Source of the DNA: Terriglobia bacterium | Lineage (GTDB): Bacteria > Pseudomonadota > Alphaproteobacteria > Acetobacterales > Acetobacteraceae | Assembly (NCBI GenBank): GCA_023511585.1 | Contig: JAIMBF010000030.1 | Span: 1 to 32,369 of the forward strand | Length of the DNA: 32,369 bases | Direction of reading: 5' to 3' | In this document: positions 16,724-25,823 of the stretch, piece by piece | Layout of the letters: each line of letters opens with the position of its first letter | How positions within the stretch are numbered: position 1 is the stretch's first letter | The notes under the pieces: generated by a model | Seen by the model: the letters and a program-made list of their open reading frames with translations, nothing else | The model's database searches: none | Told to the model about the DNA's origin: nothing | Made by a program: the position numbers and the translations under genes

Positions 16724-17491
16724 ATGTCGGTTGTAACGGCCAGCCCACCCGAGTCTTCGGCGGTGAACAAAGCCGGCTCGCGCTATGCGGTACTGCCGCG
16801 GCATGTGGCCATTATCATGGATGGCAACGGCCGTTGGGCGGCTGCGCGCGGGCTGCCGCGCATTGCCGGGCATCGCGCCGGGGCGGAAGCGGTGCGGCGC
16901 ACGATCGAAGCCGCCTTGCAGGCAGGGGTGCCGTGGCTGACGCTCTTTGCTTTCAGCAGCGAGAATTGGCGTCGGCCGGAAGAGGAAGTCAGCAATCTGA
17001 CCGGCTTGCTCAGGCAGTATTTGAAAAACGAAATGGCGCAATTGCGGGAAGCGGGCGTGTGCCTGCGCATTATCGGCGATCGCTCTCGCTTCGCCCCCGA
17101 TATTTGTGCGGCACTTGCCGAGGCGGAACATAGCACGGCTCGGAACTCTCGGCTGCGGCTGACGGTTGCCCTTTCCTACGGCGGGCGGGATGAAATCGTG
17201 GCGGCAGCGCGCGCGGCGGCGGAGGCGGTCTGCCGCGGCGAGTTCAAGCCCGAGGCGCTGGATGAAGAGCGGTTTGCGCGGCTGTTGTTTACCGCCGAAA
17301 TGCCGGACCCGGATTTGATACTCCGCACCAGCGGCGAGCGTCGGCTTTCGAATTTCTTGCTCTGGCAAGCCGCCTATGCGGAATTGGTGTTTTTTGACGT
17401 GCTTTGGCCGGATTTCGATGCCCAACATTTTGCCGAAGCGCTTGCCGAGTATGCACGTCGGGAGCGGCGATTTGGCGCCCGACCCCTCTGA
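16724..17491 (+). CDS. uppS: Isoprenyl transferase (undecaprenyl diphosphate synthase)
   Basis: This cis-prenyltransferase makes the C55 lipid carrier for peptidoglycan and other envelope glycans. Conserved elements are HVAIIMDGNGRWA with the catalytic Asp near residue 33, FAFSSENWRRPEEEV, and LILRTSGERRLSNFLLWQ followed by FFDVLWPDF. From ATG 16724 the protein has 255 residues. A TTG at 16700 would add eight residues; neither start has a strong ribosome site. The 3' end overlaps the start of cdsA by about 40 bases, which indicates coupling. Confidence 0.95.
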   Translation: MSVVTASPPESSAVNKAGSRYAVLPRHVAIIMDGNGRWAAARGLPRIAGHRAGAEAVRRTIEAALQAGVPWLTLFAFSSENWRRPEEEVSNLTGLLRQYLKNEMAQLREAGVCLRIIGDRSRFAPDICAALAEAEHSTARNSRLRLTVALSYGGRDEIVAAARAAAEAVCRGEFKPEALDEERFARLLFTAEMPDPDLILRTSGERRLSNFLLWQAAYAELVFFDVLWPDFDAQHFAEALAEYARRERRFGARPL

Positions 17492-18344
17492 ATCGGCCGC
17501 CCGCAGAAGAAACTGGCGCGATCTGCGGCCGCGGCTGGCTTCTGCTGCCGTGCTCGGACCCATAGCCCTTTGGTGCATCTGGCAGGGGGGACTTGCCTGG
17601 CTTGTTCTGATCGGCGTGGGTTTTGCTGGCTTGGCGATGGAGTGGGCGCATCTTGCAGAGCACAGGCTGGCGGAATGGCCGAGCCTTGCGATGCTCGTGG
17701 GAATTCTTGCCGCGGGCGGCGCCGCCGGGTTGCAGCATCCGGTGCTTGCGGTTGTTCTGCTGCTTTTTACAGGTCTTTTGGTTTGGGCGCTTGCCTTTCC
17801 GAATGCGCATGCACGCTGGCTTGCTTTCGGGGTGCTCTATCTCGGCGTGGCGGAAGTGGCCCTCATCTGGCTCAGGGCGGATGCTGCCGACGAAACCGGG
17901 GTCATTGGCCGCGCCAACGTCTTGTTTTTGGTTCTGCTGGTATGGGCGAGCGATACAGGGGCCTATGTCTTCGGCCGCTTGCTCGGCGGCCCGAAGCTTG
18001 CGCCGCGCCTCTCGCCCGGCAAAACATGGTCGGGGGCTGTGGGCGGGTTGGTGACGGCTCTGGCGATCGGGCTACAATTCGCTTTCGTGGGTGATACGCT
18101 GATGCAGCGCGGCAGCATGCATTTCTTTCGCACGGGCGCGGTCGCGGGGGGATTGGCGATCGTTTCCCAATTGGGGGACTTGTTTGAAAGCGGCCTGAAG
18201 CGCCATTTCGGAGCGAAAGATTCCAGCAACCTTATTCCCGGTCACGGCGGCTTGTTGGACCGAATGGATGCTCTTTTGGCGGCGGCACCTTTCGCGGCGC
18301 TGCTGCTCTTGAGCAAAGGACGAGGAGCGCTGCTGTGGGGGTGA
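17451..18344 (+). CDS. cdsA: Phosphatidate cytidylyltransferase
   Basis: This integral membrane enzyme makes CDP-diacylglycerol from CTP and phosphatidic acid, the branch point of phospholipid synthesis. It has several hydrophobic helices and the family signature at the C-terminus: SQLGDLFESGLKRHFGAKDSS, then LIPGHGGLLDRMDALL, which holds the conserved metal-binding acidic residues. WASDTGAYVFGRLLGG precedes it. The start is uncertain: ATG 17451 gives 297 residues, but TTG 17472 has a better-spaced GGGAG. Either start lies inside uppS. The 3' end overlaps dxr by 10 bases. Confidence 0.93.
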   Translation: MHVGSGDLAPDPSESAARRRNWRDLRPRLASAAVLGPIALWCIWQGGLAWLVLIGVGFAGLAMEWAHLAEHRLAEWPSLAMLVGILAAGGAAGLQHPVLAVVLLLFTGLLVWALAFPNAHARWLAFGVLYLGVAEVALIWLRADAADETGVIGRANVLFLVLLVWASDTGAYVFGRLLGGPKLAPRLSPGKTWSGAVGGLVTALAIGLQFAFVGDTLMQRGSMHFFRTGAVAGGLAIVSQLGDLFESGLKRHFGAKDSSNLIPGHGGLLDRMDALLAAAPFAALLLLSKGRGALLWG

Positions 18345-19492
18345 GATGGGTGACGGTTTTGGGCTCCACGGGGAGTATCGGCACCCAAACCGTGTCGCTT
18401 TTGGGTGATCGGGAGCGCTTTCGCGTCCGCGCCTTGGTCGGCGGGCGCAATGTGCGCCTGTTGGCGGAACAGGCCAAGGAGTTGCAAGCGGAGCTTGCGG
18501 TCATCTCCGAGCCGAGCGCGTATGGCGAACTCAAGCAAGCTCTTGCCGGCAGCGGCATTCTTTGCGCCGCGGGGCCGGAAGCGGTGATGGAAGCCGCGGC
18601 CCAGCCAGCGGATTGGACCATGGCGGCAATCACGGGCGCAGCAGGCCTGCCGGCAACCCTTGCCGCCATTCGTCGCGGCCAAGTGGTTGCGTTGGCCAAT
18701 AAGGAAGCGCTGGTCTCAGCCGGCGAGGTCATGTTGCGCGCGATCGAGGAAGCCGGCGCCTGCTTGCTGCCGGTGGATTCCGAGCACAATGCCATTTTTC
18801 AAGGGTTGGCCGACGGTAATCGGGAGAACGTGGAACGCATCGTCATCACCGCCTCCGGCGGCCCGTTTCGCACCGCGTCTTTGGAAGAAATGGCAAAAGC
18901 AACCCCCGAAGCCGCACTGCGGCACCCGACTTGGTCCATGGGGGCAAAAATCACCATTGATTCCGCAACCCTGATGAACAAGGGCCTGGAACTGATCGAG
19001 GCAGCGCGCCTGTTCCGCCTGCCACACTCGCAAATTGAAGTCTACGTGCATCCGCAATCGGTGGTTCACGGCCTGGTTTGTTACAATGACGGAAGTGTGA
19101 TTGCCACGCTTGGCGCGCCGGATATGCGCGTTCCCATTGCGCATACGCTGGCCTGGCCGAAGCGCATGCAGACCGAAGCGCGGCGGCTGAATTTGCTGGA
19201 GTTTGGCAAGCTCGAATTCTTTGCGCCCGATCTTGAGCGGTTTCCTGCCTTGCGTCTTGCGCGCGAGGCGCTCTCGGCCGGAGGGGGTGCGCCCACCATA
19301 TTAAATGCCGCCAACGAAGTGGCGGTGGACGCGTTTTTAAAGCGGCGTATCGGGTTTCTTGAGATCGCCGCGACGGTGGCACGCGTTCTGGATATGATGG
19401 GAACGCCGCGGGCCGATGCGTTGGAGGCGGTTTTGGAGTTGGATCAGGCCGCAAGACGCGCCGCCGAGCAAATCGTTGAGCGCGCGGCCTGA
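18335..19492 (+). CDS. dxr: 1-deoxy-D-xylulose 5-phosphate reductoisomerase
   Basis: The 385-residue enzyme is the second step of the MEP isoprenoid pathway, turning DXP to MEP with NADPH. GSTGSIG (10-16) binds NADPH. LANKEALVSAGE (about 120-131), PVDSEHNAIFQ with metal ligands Asp 148 and Glu 150, TASGGPFR, and TIDSATLMNKGLELIEA are all present and intact. GTG 18335 is chosen because GAGGAG lies 7 nt upstream, within the cdsA end. Its isoprenoid product feeds UppS, encoded two genes upstream. Confidence 0.97.
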   Translation: MGVRWVTVLGSTGSIGTQTVSLLGDRERFRVRALVGGRNVRLLAEQAKELQAELAVISEPSAYGELKQALAGSGILCAAGPEAVMEAAAQPADWTMAAITGAAGLPATLAAIRRGQVVALANKEALVSAGEVMLRAIEEAGACLLPVDSEHNAIFQGLADGNRENVERIVITASGGPFRTASLEEMAKATPEAALRHPTWSMGAKITIDSATLMNKGLELIEAARLFRLPHSQIEVYVHPQSVVHGLVCYNDGSVIATLGAPDMRVPIAHTLAWPKRMQTEARRLNLLEFGKLEFFAPDLERFPALRLAREALSAGGGAPTILNAANEVAVDAFLKRRIGFLEIAATVARVLDMMGTPRADALEAVLELDQAARRAAEQIVERAA

Positions 19493-19516
19493 GCGCTTTT
19501 GAGAGGATTGACGGCG

Positions 19517-20629
19517 ATGTCGCCACAACTGCTGGATGCCATCCGCACGATTGTCGCTTTTGCGGTGGTTCTGGGCGTTTTGGTATTCGTTCACGAACTT
19601 GGCCACTATCTGGCGGCACGCTGGCGGGGCGTGCGCGTGGAAGCGTTTTCCATCGGCTTCGGGGGCCCGATTGCTGCCTGGACCGATCGCAACGGCACCA
19701 AATGGAAGCTCGGGTGGTTGCCGCTCGGTGGCTTCGTAAAACTGCACGGCCAGCAAGCACCCGGGCGGGCCGGGGAGGATACCGAGGGCGCGTTGTTTCC
19801 CGGACAGACGTTTTTTGACAAGCCCCTGCTTTCGCGGGCCATTATCGTCGGGGCCGGGCCGGTTGCGAATTTCGTGCTCGCCATCTTGTTGTTTTCCATC
19901 TTGTTTGCTTTCATCGGCCGCCCTTACGTGCTGCCCGAGGTGGCGCAGGTGATACCCAATTCGGCGGCCGCGCATGCCGGATTACAGGCGGGCGATCGGA
20001 TTGTTTCGATTGCTGAAACAAAAATTGTCCAATTTCGGGATATTCAGCGAATCGTGCTGACACATCCCGATGCGGACATCCCCGTCGTTATCGAACGGGG
20101 CAACCGGCAAATGCAGCTTATGGTGCACCTCGGCAGCCGCGAAGAGCACGGCACGCGGGTTGGCGTGCTAGGCATCGCCGGGGGAGCAACGGCGTTGCAA
20201 CATCTTTCCCCTGCTCAGGCGATCGGGGCCGGATTCGCGGAAACCTGGCAGGTTTCGCGCGACACGATTGCGGCGCTTTGGCAGATGTTGGTCGGGGAAC
20301 GCGGCACCGAGGATCTCGGCGGTCCTTTACGGATTGCCCAACTGTCCGGCCAAGTTGCAAAACTCGGCTTGGTCAACTTGGTGTCGTTTATCGCGGTGCT
20401 CTCGGTTAATCTTGGATTGATCAATTTGCTGCCCGTTCCGGTACTGGACGGGGGATATTTGCTGTTCTATCTGGCAGAGGCAGTGTTGCGCCGCCCGATT
20501 CCTCCGCGTGCGCTGGAATTCGGGCTACGTGCTGGATTGGCCGTGCTGGTAGGTTTATTCGTGTTCGCAACATGGAACGATCTTGCCCATTTGGGTCTGT
20601 TTCGGTGGATTGCGCATCTGATCGGCTAG
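19517..20629 (+). CDS. rseP: Site-2 intramembrane metalloprotease RseP
   Basis: The 370-residue inner-membrane protease cleaves membrane-anchored anti-sigma factors and leftover signal peptides. The zinc motif HELGH is at residues 26-30 in the first membrane helix, and the second active-site motif PVPVLDGGYLL is near residues 305-315. A PDZ domain lies between them, with PNSAAAHAGLQAGDRIVSI as its carboxylate-binding part. I see one clear PDZ, as in many alphaproteobacteria, where E. coli has two. ATG 19517 follows GAGAGGA with 9-nt spacing. It sits directly before bamA, the usual envelope-stress arrangement. Confidence 0.95.
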   Translation: MSPQLLDAIRTIVAFAVVLGVLVFVHELGHYLAARWRGVRVEAFSIGFGGPIAAWTDRNGTKWKLGWLPLGGFVKLHGQQAPGRAGEDTEGALFPGQTFFDKPLLSRAIIVGAGPVANFVLAILLFSILFAFIGRPYVLPEVAQVIPNSAAAHAGLQAGDRIVSIAETKIVQFRDIQRIVLTHPDADIPVVIERGNRQMQLMVHLGSREEHGTRVGVLGIAGGATALQHLSPAQAIGAGFAETWQVSRDTIAALWQMLVGERGTEDLGGPLRIAQLSGQVAKLGLVNLVSFIAVLSVNLGLINLLPVPVLDGGYLLFYLAEAVLRRPIPPRALEFGLRAGLAVLVGLFVFATWNDLAHLGLFRWIAHLIG

Positions 20630-20750
20630 CCGGTCTTGAGCTAAACAATTAGCACGGCGCGCGGTGGGATGGCAGGTTGGGAGAAGCGAGTTGCCGCACA
20701 TCCGCGACAACCGCGTGTCGCAGGACGATACCGAGGGAGGAGGCTTGTTT

Positions 20751-23225
20751 TTGGCTCGTCTTCGCTGGCCCGTAATTTCCGGTTCGTTGAGCTTTCTGTT
20801 TGCACTTTCGGCTTTCGGCCAGGTTGCCGGGCCGGAATTGCCCGGGCCCCCTCCGCCTGCCACGGCTCCGCAAGGCAACCCGCAGACGCCTCCCGCTGCA
20901 ACCCCGACGCCGGCAGCAGGCAAAAAAGCCAAACCGCCGGCGGTGGAAGAAATCGAACGCGCAGAGCCGCGTAGACCCGTCAATCCTGCGGATATCATTC
21001 AAGCGATTCGCGTTGTCGGCAATCGGCGCATCGAGGCCGGAACAATCGAGTCCTATATGCTGCTGCGGTCGGGGGAGCCTTTCGATGAAGAACTTATGGA
21101 TCGGAGCCTTAAAGCCCTGTTTGCGACCGGGCTTTTCTCCGACGTGCGGCTTCGGCGAGACGGCCAGACCTTGGTTGTTGAAGTAAAAGAAAATCCCTTG
21201 GTCAATCGCGTGGCGTTTGAAGGTAACAAGGAACTTACAGACGATAACTTAAGCAAAGAGGTGCAGTTGCGCCAGCGCGCGGTTTATACGGAAGCCGCCG
21301 TTGAAGCCGACCGGCAGCGTCTTCTGGAAGCTTACGCAAAAAACGGAATGTTTGCGGCGGAGGTTACCCCCAAGATCATCCGCCTGCCCGACAACCACGT
21401 GGATGTGATATTCGATATCAAGGAGGGACCGAAGACATACATCAGTCGGATCACTTTCGTCGGCAATCATGCGTTTAGCCAGTATACATTGCGGCAGGTT
21501 ATTACCAGCCGTCAGCAAGTCTGGTGGAATTTTCTTACGTCGGCAGATACTTATGATCCGAAACGGATCAATTACGATAAGGAAGAGCTGCGGCGTTTCT
21601 ATCTCCGCAACGGCTACGTCGATTTTAAGGTGATCTCGGCGAATGCCGAGCTTTCTCCCGACCGTAAGTCATTTTTTCTTACTTTTACAGTGCATGAAGG
21701 CGAGCGTTACAAAGTCGGCGATATTTCCATCGAATCGCGTATCCGCAAATTGGAAGGCAGCTCGTTGATGGGCGCGGTTGAGCTTGCGAAGGGCGATTAT
21801 TATGACGGGGATAAGGTCGAGAACTCGGTCGATGCCATCAAGAAAGCGGCAAAAGAACAGGGTATTCAATTTGTCGACGTAAAACCGGAGATCAAACGCG
21901 ACCCGAAAAAGCATATTGTGGATCTCAGATTCCTTGTGACGCAAGGACCCAGAGTTTACGTTGAACGCATTGATATTACGGGCAACACGCGGACGCAGGA
22001 TTATGTCATTCGGCGCCAATTTACGCTTGCGGAGGGCGATCCGCTCGATCAAGAAGCGCTTAAGAATACCCGCCAAGCCCTGCAAGATTTAAATTACTTT
22101 GATAACGTCAATATCACGACTTCGCCCGGCTCTTCTCCGGATCGAGCAATTGTGAATACGCAAGTTGCCGACAAGGCAACCGGCCAATTCTCTTTCGGCG
22201 GCGGCTATTCTACGGATATCGGTCCTCTGTTGAATCTTGGATTAACGCAGAAGAATATTCTGGGCAGCGGCAACGATTTCGGTATTTCCGGCGTGATTGC
22301 ACTTTATGAAACCGCGGCAGATCTGAATTTCACCGATCCCTACCTCTTCGATAGGAATCTGGTTTCAAGCTCCGATATTTTCTACTCAAATCTGAACAAC
22401 TACTATATTGCGGCTTTCCAGGAACGGCGCGAGGGGTTCAGCGAAACTATAGGCTATCAAATTTCCGATCATTTGCGGCAAGCCCTGACCTACCAGTTTG
22501 CCGACCGACAGATCTACGGCGTACCCAGCTATGCCAGCTTTTATATTCAAAGCCAGCAATTTGTCTCGACACTTTCGCAAATCGGCCAGATTCTCACGCT
22601 TGATTATCGCGATAGCGCGCTGAACCCGCATTCCGGCTACGTCATTCGCGTAGGTACGGATTATGCAGGGCTCGGCGGGAATGCGAACTTTAATCGTTTC
22701 ACTCTCGATGGCCAATATTTTATTCCCCTTGATTATTTTACGGGCAACAAAGATTGGGGTATTTCCTTTCTCGGCAGCGGCGGGTATTTGCTGCCCTACG
22801 GAAGGCCTGGGCCCGGTCTGCCTTATGGAACATCCTACATCATCGATCGGTTTTTCCTCGGCGGCTACAATTTGCGCGGCTTTCTGGACGGCGGTGTCGG
22901 ACCGCATGACCCCAGGACCGGGGATAGCTTGGGTGGAAATTTGATGTGGACGGAATCGACGGAGTTGCACTTTCCGTTGCCGGTGCCGAAAGATCTCGGA
23001 ATCTTCGGCCGCTTGTTCGTCGATATCGGCAGCCTGCAAGGCTTAACCGAGGTTCCCGGCCACCCGCTTTATGCCAATGACGGCTCGATCCGCGTCGGCG
23101 TTGGCGTCGGCGTGACGTGGAATAGCCCGTTTGGGCTCATCAATCTGGACATCGGCGATCCGATCGTGCGAAAGCAGTTTGACCAAACGGAAATCTTCCG
23201 CATCGGTTTTGGCACGAGGTTCTAA
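20751..23225 (+). CDS. bamA: Outer-membrane protein assembly factor BamA
   Basis: This outer-membrane protein inserts beta-barrel proteins. From the chosen start it has 824 residues: a signal peptide (about 1-25), a Pro/Ala-rich linker to about 75, five POTRA repeats (first IIQAIRVVGNRRIEAGTIES, last VERIDITGNTRTQDYVI), and a C-terminal 16-strand barrel. The loop-6 signature appears as FFLGGYNLRGF, and the chain ends in Phe, the usual barrel signal. I chose TTG 20751 because AGGAGG ends 7 nt upstream and the product begins with a proper signal sequence; the frame is open to GTG 20664 without such features. It is followed with no gap by the skp-like gene. Confidence 0.95.
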   Translation: MARLRWPVISGSLSFLFALSAFGQVAGPELPGPPPPATAPQGNPQTPPAATPTPAAGKKAKPPAVEEIERAEPRRPVNPADIIQAIRVVGNRRIEAGTIESYMLLRSGEPFDEELMDRSLKALFATGLFSDVRLRRDGQTLVVEVKENPLVNRVAFEGNKELTDDNLSKEVQLRQRAVYTEAAVEADRQRLLEAYAKNGMFAAEVTPKIIRLPDNHVDVIFDIKEGPKTYISRITFVGNHAFSQYTLRQVITSRQQVWWNFLTSADTYDPKRINYDKEELRRFYLRNGYVDFKVISANAELSPDRKSFFLTFTVHEGERYKVGDISIESRIRKLEGSSLMGAVELAKGDYYDGDKVENSVDAIKKAAKEQGIQFVDVKPEIKRDPKKHIVDLRFLVTQGPRVYVERIDITGNTRTQDYVIRRQFTLAEGDPLDQEALKNTRQALQDLNYFDNVNITTSPGSSPDRAIVNTQVADKATGQFSFGGGYSTDIGPLLNLGLTQKNILGSGNDFGISGVIALYETAADLNFTDPYLFDRNLVSSSDIFYSNLNNYYIAAFQERREGFSETIGYQISDHLRQALTYQFADRQIYGVPSYASFYIQSQQFVSTLSQIGQILTLDYRDSALNPHSGYVIRVGTDYAGLGGNANFNRFTLDGQYFIPLDYFTGNKDWGISFLGSGGYLLPYGRPGPGLPYGTSYIIDRFFLGGYNLRGFLDGGVGPHDPRTGDSLGGNLMWTESTELHFPLPVPKDLGIFGRLFVDIGSLQGLTEVPGHPLYANDGSIRVGVGVGVTWNSPFGLINLDIGDPIVRKQFDQTEIFRIGFGTRF

Positions 23226-24161
23226 GTGTATACTTTTCAGTTCACGCGTTTTGTGATCGGCGCGATCTTTGCAATTTCCGTCATCGCAGCAGACGCGTTT
23301 TCACAGGCGCTGGCACAGGCCCAAAATCCGGATTGGTTTATTCCTCCCCAGGCGCAGCCGCAGGGTCAACCGCACCCATCCAAACCAGCGACGCATCGCC
23401 CCACGGCAGCCGAGCCTTCCCCGCTCGTGACTTCGCCCGCAGGGCAAAACCCCGCGCCGCAAGCTGCTGCCGGAGCGCCGGCCCCTGCTCCGCAGGTGCC
23501 GCTCCCGCCCGCGCCCACTCTGCCGCCGCTGCCGAAAGGGGCAGCTCCGCCCGCCGCAGTCATCGGCGTGCTTTCGGTGCCTGACGTGATGCGCAATTCT
23601 ACGGCGGCGCAAGAGGTCGAGCGGGTAATCCGCGAGCGGCGCGATAAGCTGAACGCGGAGGCGCAAAAAGAACAGGCAACCTGGCGAAGCATGCAGGAAG
23701 CCATGGTCAACGATCGCGCGAAGCTAAGCCCCGAGCAGATACGTGCGCGCGAGCGCCAATTGCAGGAGCGTATCACGAACGCGCAACGAAGCTTCCGCGA
23801 GCGCGGCAAGATTATTCAGGATGCCGCCCAATATTCACTCGCGCAGATCGAGCGGACGCTGATTATGATTATTCGCCAAGTCGCGGAAAGCCGCGGCATG
23901 AATTTGGTCTTGCATCGCGCGCAAGTGGCATTGAATGTCAATGAGTTCGACATCACCCAGGAAGTTACCGATCAGCTCAACAAAGTGCTACCCGCCGTAG
24001 TTATTCCCCCCGATGGTCAGGAACCTTCGGCCGCCTTGGCAAAGCAGGCGCCAACGCCGAAAACTCCGGCAACCCCGGCCGCGGCGCGAGCGGCGGCGGA
24101 TGCAACAGCGCCACAAGGGGCAGCGCCGCAGAACGCGTCCAAACCAGCTCCGAAGCAGTAA
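23226..24161 (+). CDS. skp: Skp/OmpH-like periplasmic chaperone with long proline/alanine-rich flanks
   Basis: The 311-residue product starts at a GTG that abuts the bamA stop (TAAGTG), with GAGGT 5 nt upstream. A signal peptide covers about residues 1-32. Residues about 33-110 are rich in Pro, Ala and Gln. The OmpH domain follows, starting IGVLSVPDVMRNSTAAQEVERVI and running through a charged helical hairpin to about residue 260. A second Ala/Pro/Gln-rich tail ends the protein. The helical arms of Skp trimers hold unfolded outer-membrane proteins for BamA. Standard Skp has about 160 residues, so the flanks nearly double its size. Confidence 0.85.
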   Translation: MYTFQFTRFVIGAIFAISVIAADAFSQALAQAQNPDWFIPPQAQPQGQPHPSKPATHRPTAAEPSPLVTSPAGQNPAPQAAAGAPAPAPQVPLPPAPTLPPLPKGAAPPAAVIGVLSVPDVMRNSTAAQEVERVIRERRDKLNAEAQKEQATWRSMQEAMVNDRAKLSPEQIRARERQLQERITNAQRSFRERGKIIQDAAQYSLAQIERTLIMIIRQVAESRGMNLVLHRAQVALNVNEFDITQEVTDQLNKVLPAVVIPPDGQEPSAALAKQAPTPKTPATPAAARAAADATAPQGAAPQNASKPAPKQ

Positions 24162-24169
24162 TCGCCGTG

Positions 24170-25270
24170 ATGATTGCGGAAGAGGTCGGCGATCCGCGCT
24201 TTTTTGCCCGCAGCGGGCCGTTTCCGCTGAAGCGGGTTGCGGAGGCCGCTATGCTCAACCTTACGGACGCTGCCGCCGTGGATCGGCTTTTCTCGGGCGT
24301 TGCGCCTTTGCAAACCGCCGGTCCGCAAGAGATTAGTTTTCTGGACAATCGACGTTATTCCTCTCTCTTGAAATCCACCCAAGCAGGGGCGGTGATTATC
24401 CGCCCCGAGCTTGCCGACCGATTGCCGCCCGATACGGTGGGCCTGCTTACTCCAGAGCCCTATGCCGCCTGGGCGCGTGTCGCCGCGTTGTTTTATCCGC
24501 CGGAGCCCCTCAATCCGGGCATTCATCCCACCGCCGTCGTCGATGCCAGCGCGCGAATTGCCGATTCGGCGGAAATCGGCCCGCTTGCGGTGATCGGGGC
24601 CAAAGCCGAGATCGGAGAACGCTGCCGTGTCGGACCCGGCGCGGTCATCGGGCGGGGTGTTCGGCTGGGCCCGGACTGCCGGATTGGCGCCCATGCGAGC
24701 ATTTCCCATGCTTATCTGGGCGCAAGGGTTTATGTTTACCCTGGCGCACGGATTGGCCAAGAGGGCTTCGGCTTTGCAACGACCCCGCAAGGCTTCCTCA
24801 GCGTTCCCCAATTAGGGCGCGTGATTGTGGAAGACGATGTGGAGATCGGCGCAAACTGCACGATCGATCGGGGCTCTGCCCACGATACCGTGATCGGCTC
24901 CGGATCCCGGCTCGACAATCTGGTCCAGATCGGACACAATGTTAAACTTGGTCGTTGTTGCGTGATCGTGGCACAGGCCGGCATTTCGGGATCGACCGTG
25001 CTGGAAGATTTTGTCATGCTGGGCGGCCAAGCGGGTTTGACAGGCCACTTGCGGATTGGGCAAAAAGCCCGGATCGGCGCACAAGCAGGTGTGATGTCGG
25101 ACGTTGCCGCCGGGGCGGAAGTGGTGGGCAGCCCCGCCCAGCCGGTTCGTGATTTTTTTCGTCAGGTGGCTTTCATTCGCCGGCTGATGCGCCAAAATGC
25201 ACCGATGGGAGGCACTCGCGAGCGTGCGGAGTCCAACCCCGCGCGCACCCAAAATGAAGATGCGGATTAA
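24170..25270 (+). CDS. lpxD: UDP-3-O-(3-hydroxyacyl)glucosamine N-acyltransferase
   Basis: The 366-residue enzyme carries out the third step of lipid A synthesis, adding the N-linked 3-hydroxyacyl chain from acyl-ACP. After the N-terminal uridine-binding domain, hexapeptide repeats begin near residue 120 (GIHPTAVVDASARIADSAEIG) and form a left-handed beta-helix. The catalytic His is in VQIGHNVKLG (His 256). The C-terminal helix ends DFFRQVAFIRRLMRQ. A GTG three bases upstream is an alternative start. Only a few bases separate it from skp upstream and fabZ downstream. Confidence 0.96.
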   Translation: MIAEEVGDPRFFARSGPFPLKRVAEAAMLNLTDAAAVDRLFSGVAPLQTAGPQEISFLDNRRYSSLLKSTQAGAVIIRPELADRLPPDTVGLLTPEPYAAWARVAALFYPPEPLNPGIHPTAVVDASARIADSAEIGPLAVIGAKAEIGERCRVGPGAVIGRGVRLGPDCRIGAHASISHAYLGARVYVYPGARIGQEGFGFATTPQGFLSVPQLGRVIVEDDVEIGANCTIDRGSAHDTVIGSGSRLDNLVQIGHNVKLGRCCVIVAQAGISGSTVLEDFVMLGGQAGLTGHLRIGQKARIGAQAGVMSDVAAGAEVVGSPAQPVRDFFRQVAFIRRLMRQNAPMGGTRERAESNPARTQNEDAD

Positions 25271-25276
25271 GATTGG

Positions 25277-25819
25277 ATGGAGAATACAACAACGGCGGGT
25301 CCCCGCGCCCTTCAACCAGAGGCTTTGCCGCCAACACCGGAACCGAAAACGGTGAGCCATTCTGAAGAAACCACAACCCGAGGAGTGGTGGATATTGCCC
25401 GCATTATGCAGGCAATTCCGCACCGCTATCCGTTTTTGATGATCGACCGCGTGGTGGATGTGGTCCCCAATGTCTCCGCGGTGGGCGTAAAGAACGTCAC
25501 CATTAACGAATTTTTCTTTCAAGGGCACTTTCCGCACCACCCGGTGATGCCGGGAGTGCTGATTATCGAGGCCATGGCACAGACTGCCGCGGTTTTGGTG
25601 GTGGAAACACTTGGCCCGGAATCCGCAGGGAAGGTTGTGTATTTCATGTCGGTGGAAGCCGCCAAGTTTCGTCGCCCCGTAATTCCGGGCGATCAACTGC
25701 GCATCCACGTCCAAAAGGAGCGTAACCGCGGGAATGTGTGGAAATTCCATGCGGTGGCACGGGTGGACGAGGTCGCGGTTGCCGAGGCAACCTACGCTGC
25801 CATGATTATGGATAAATAA
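25277..25819 (+). CDS. fabZ: 3-hydroxyacyl-ACP dehydratase FabZ
   Basis: This hot-dog-fold dehydratase makes trans-2-enoyl-ACP in fatty acid synthesis and competes with LpxA for 3-hydroxyacyl-ACP. The active site is intact: GHFPHHPVMPG with His 84 and IIEAMAQTAAVL with Glu 98. PHRYPFLMIDRV marks the domain start. The first roughly 37 residues form a Pro/Thr/Glu-rich extension beyond ordinary FabZ (about 145 residues). It may be real or reflect a later start, for example GTG at 25350. Six bases separate it from lpxD. Confidence 0.95.
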   Translation: MENTTTAGPRALQPEALPPTPEPKTVSHSEETTTRGVVDIARIMQAIPHRYPFLMIDRVVDVVPNVSAVGVKNVTINEFFFQGHFPHHPVMPGVLIIEAMAQTAAVLVVETLGPESAGKVVYFMSVEAAKFRRPVIPGDQLRIHVQKERNRGNVWKFHAVARVDEVAVAEATYAAMIMDK

Positions 25820-25823
25820 CGCG

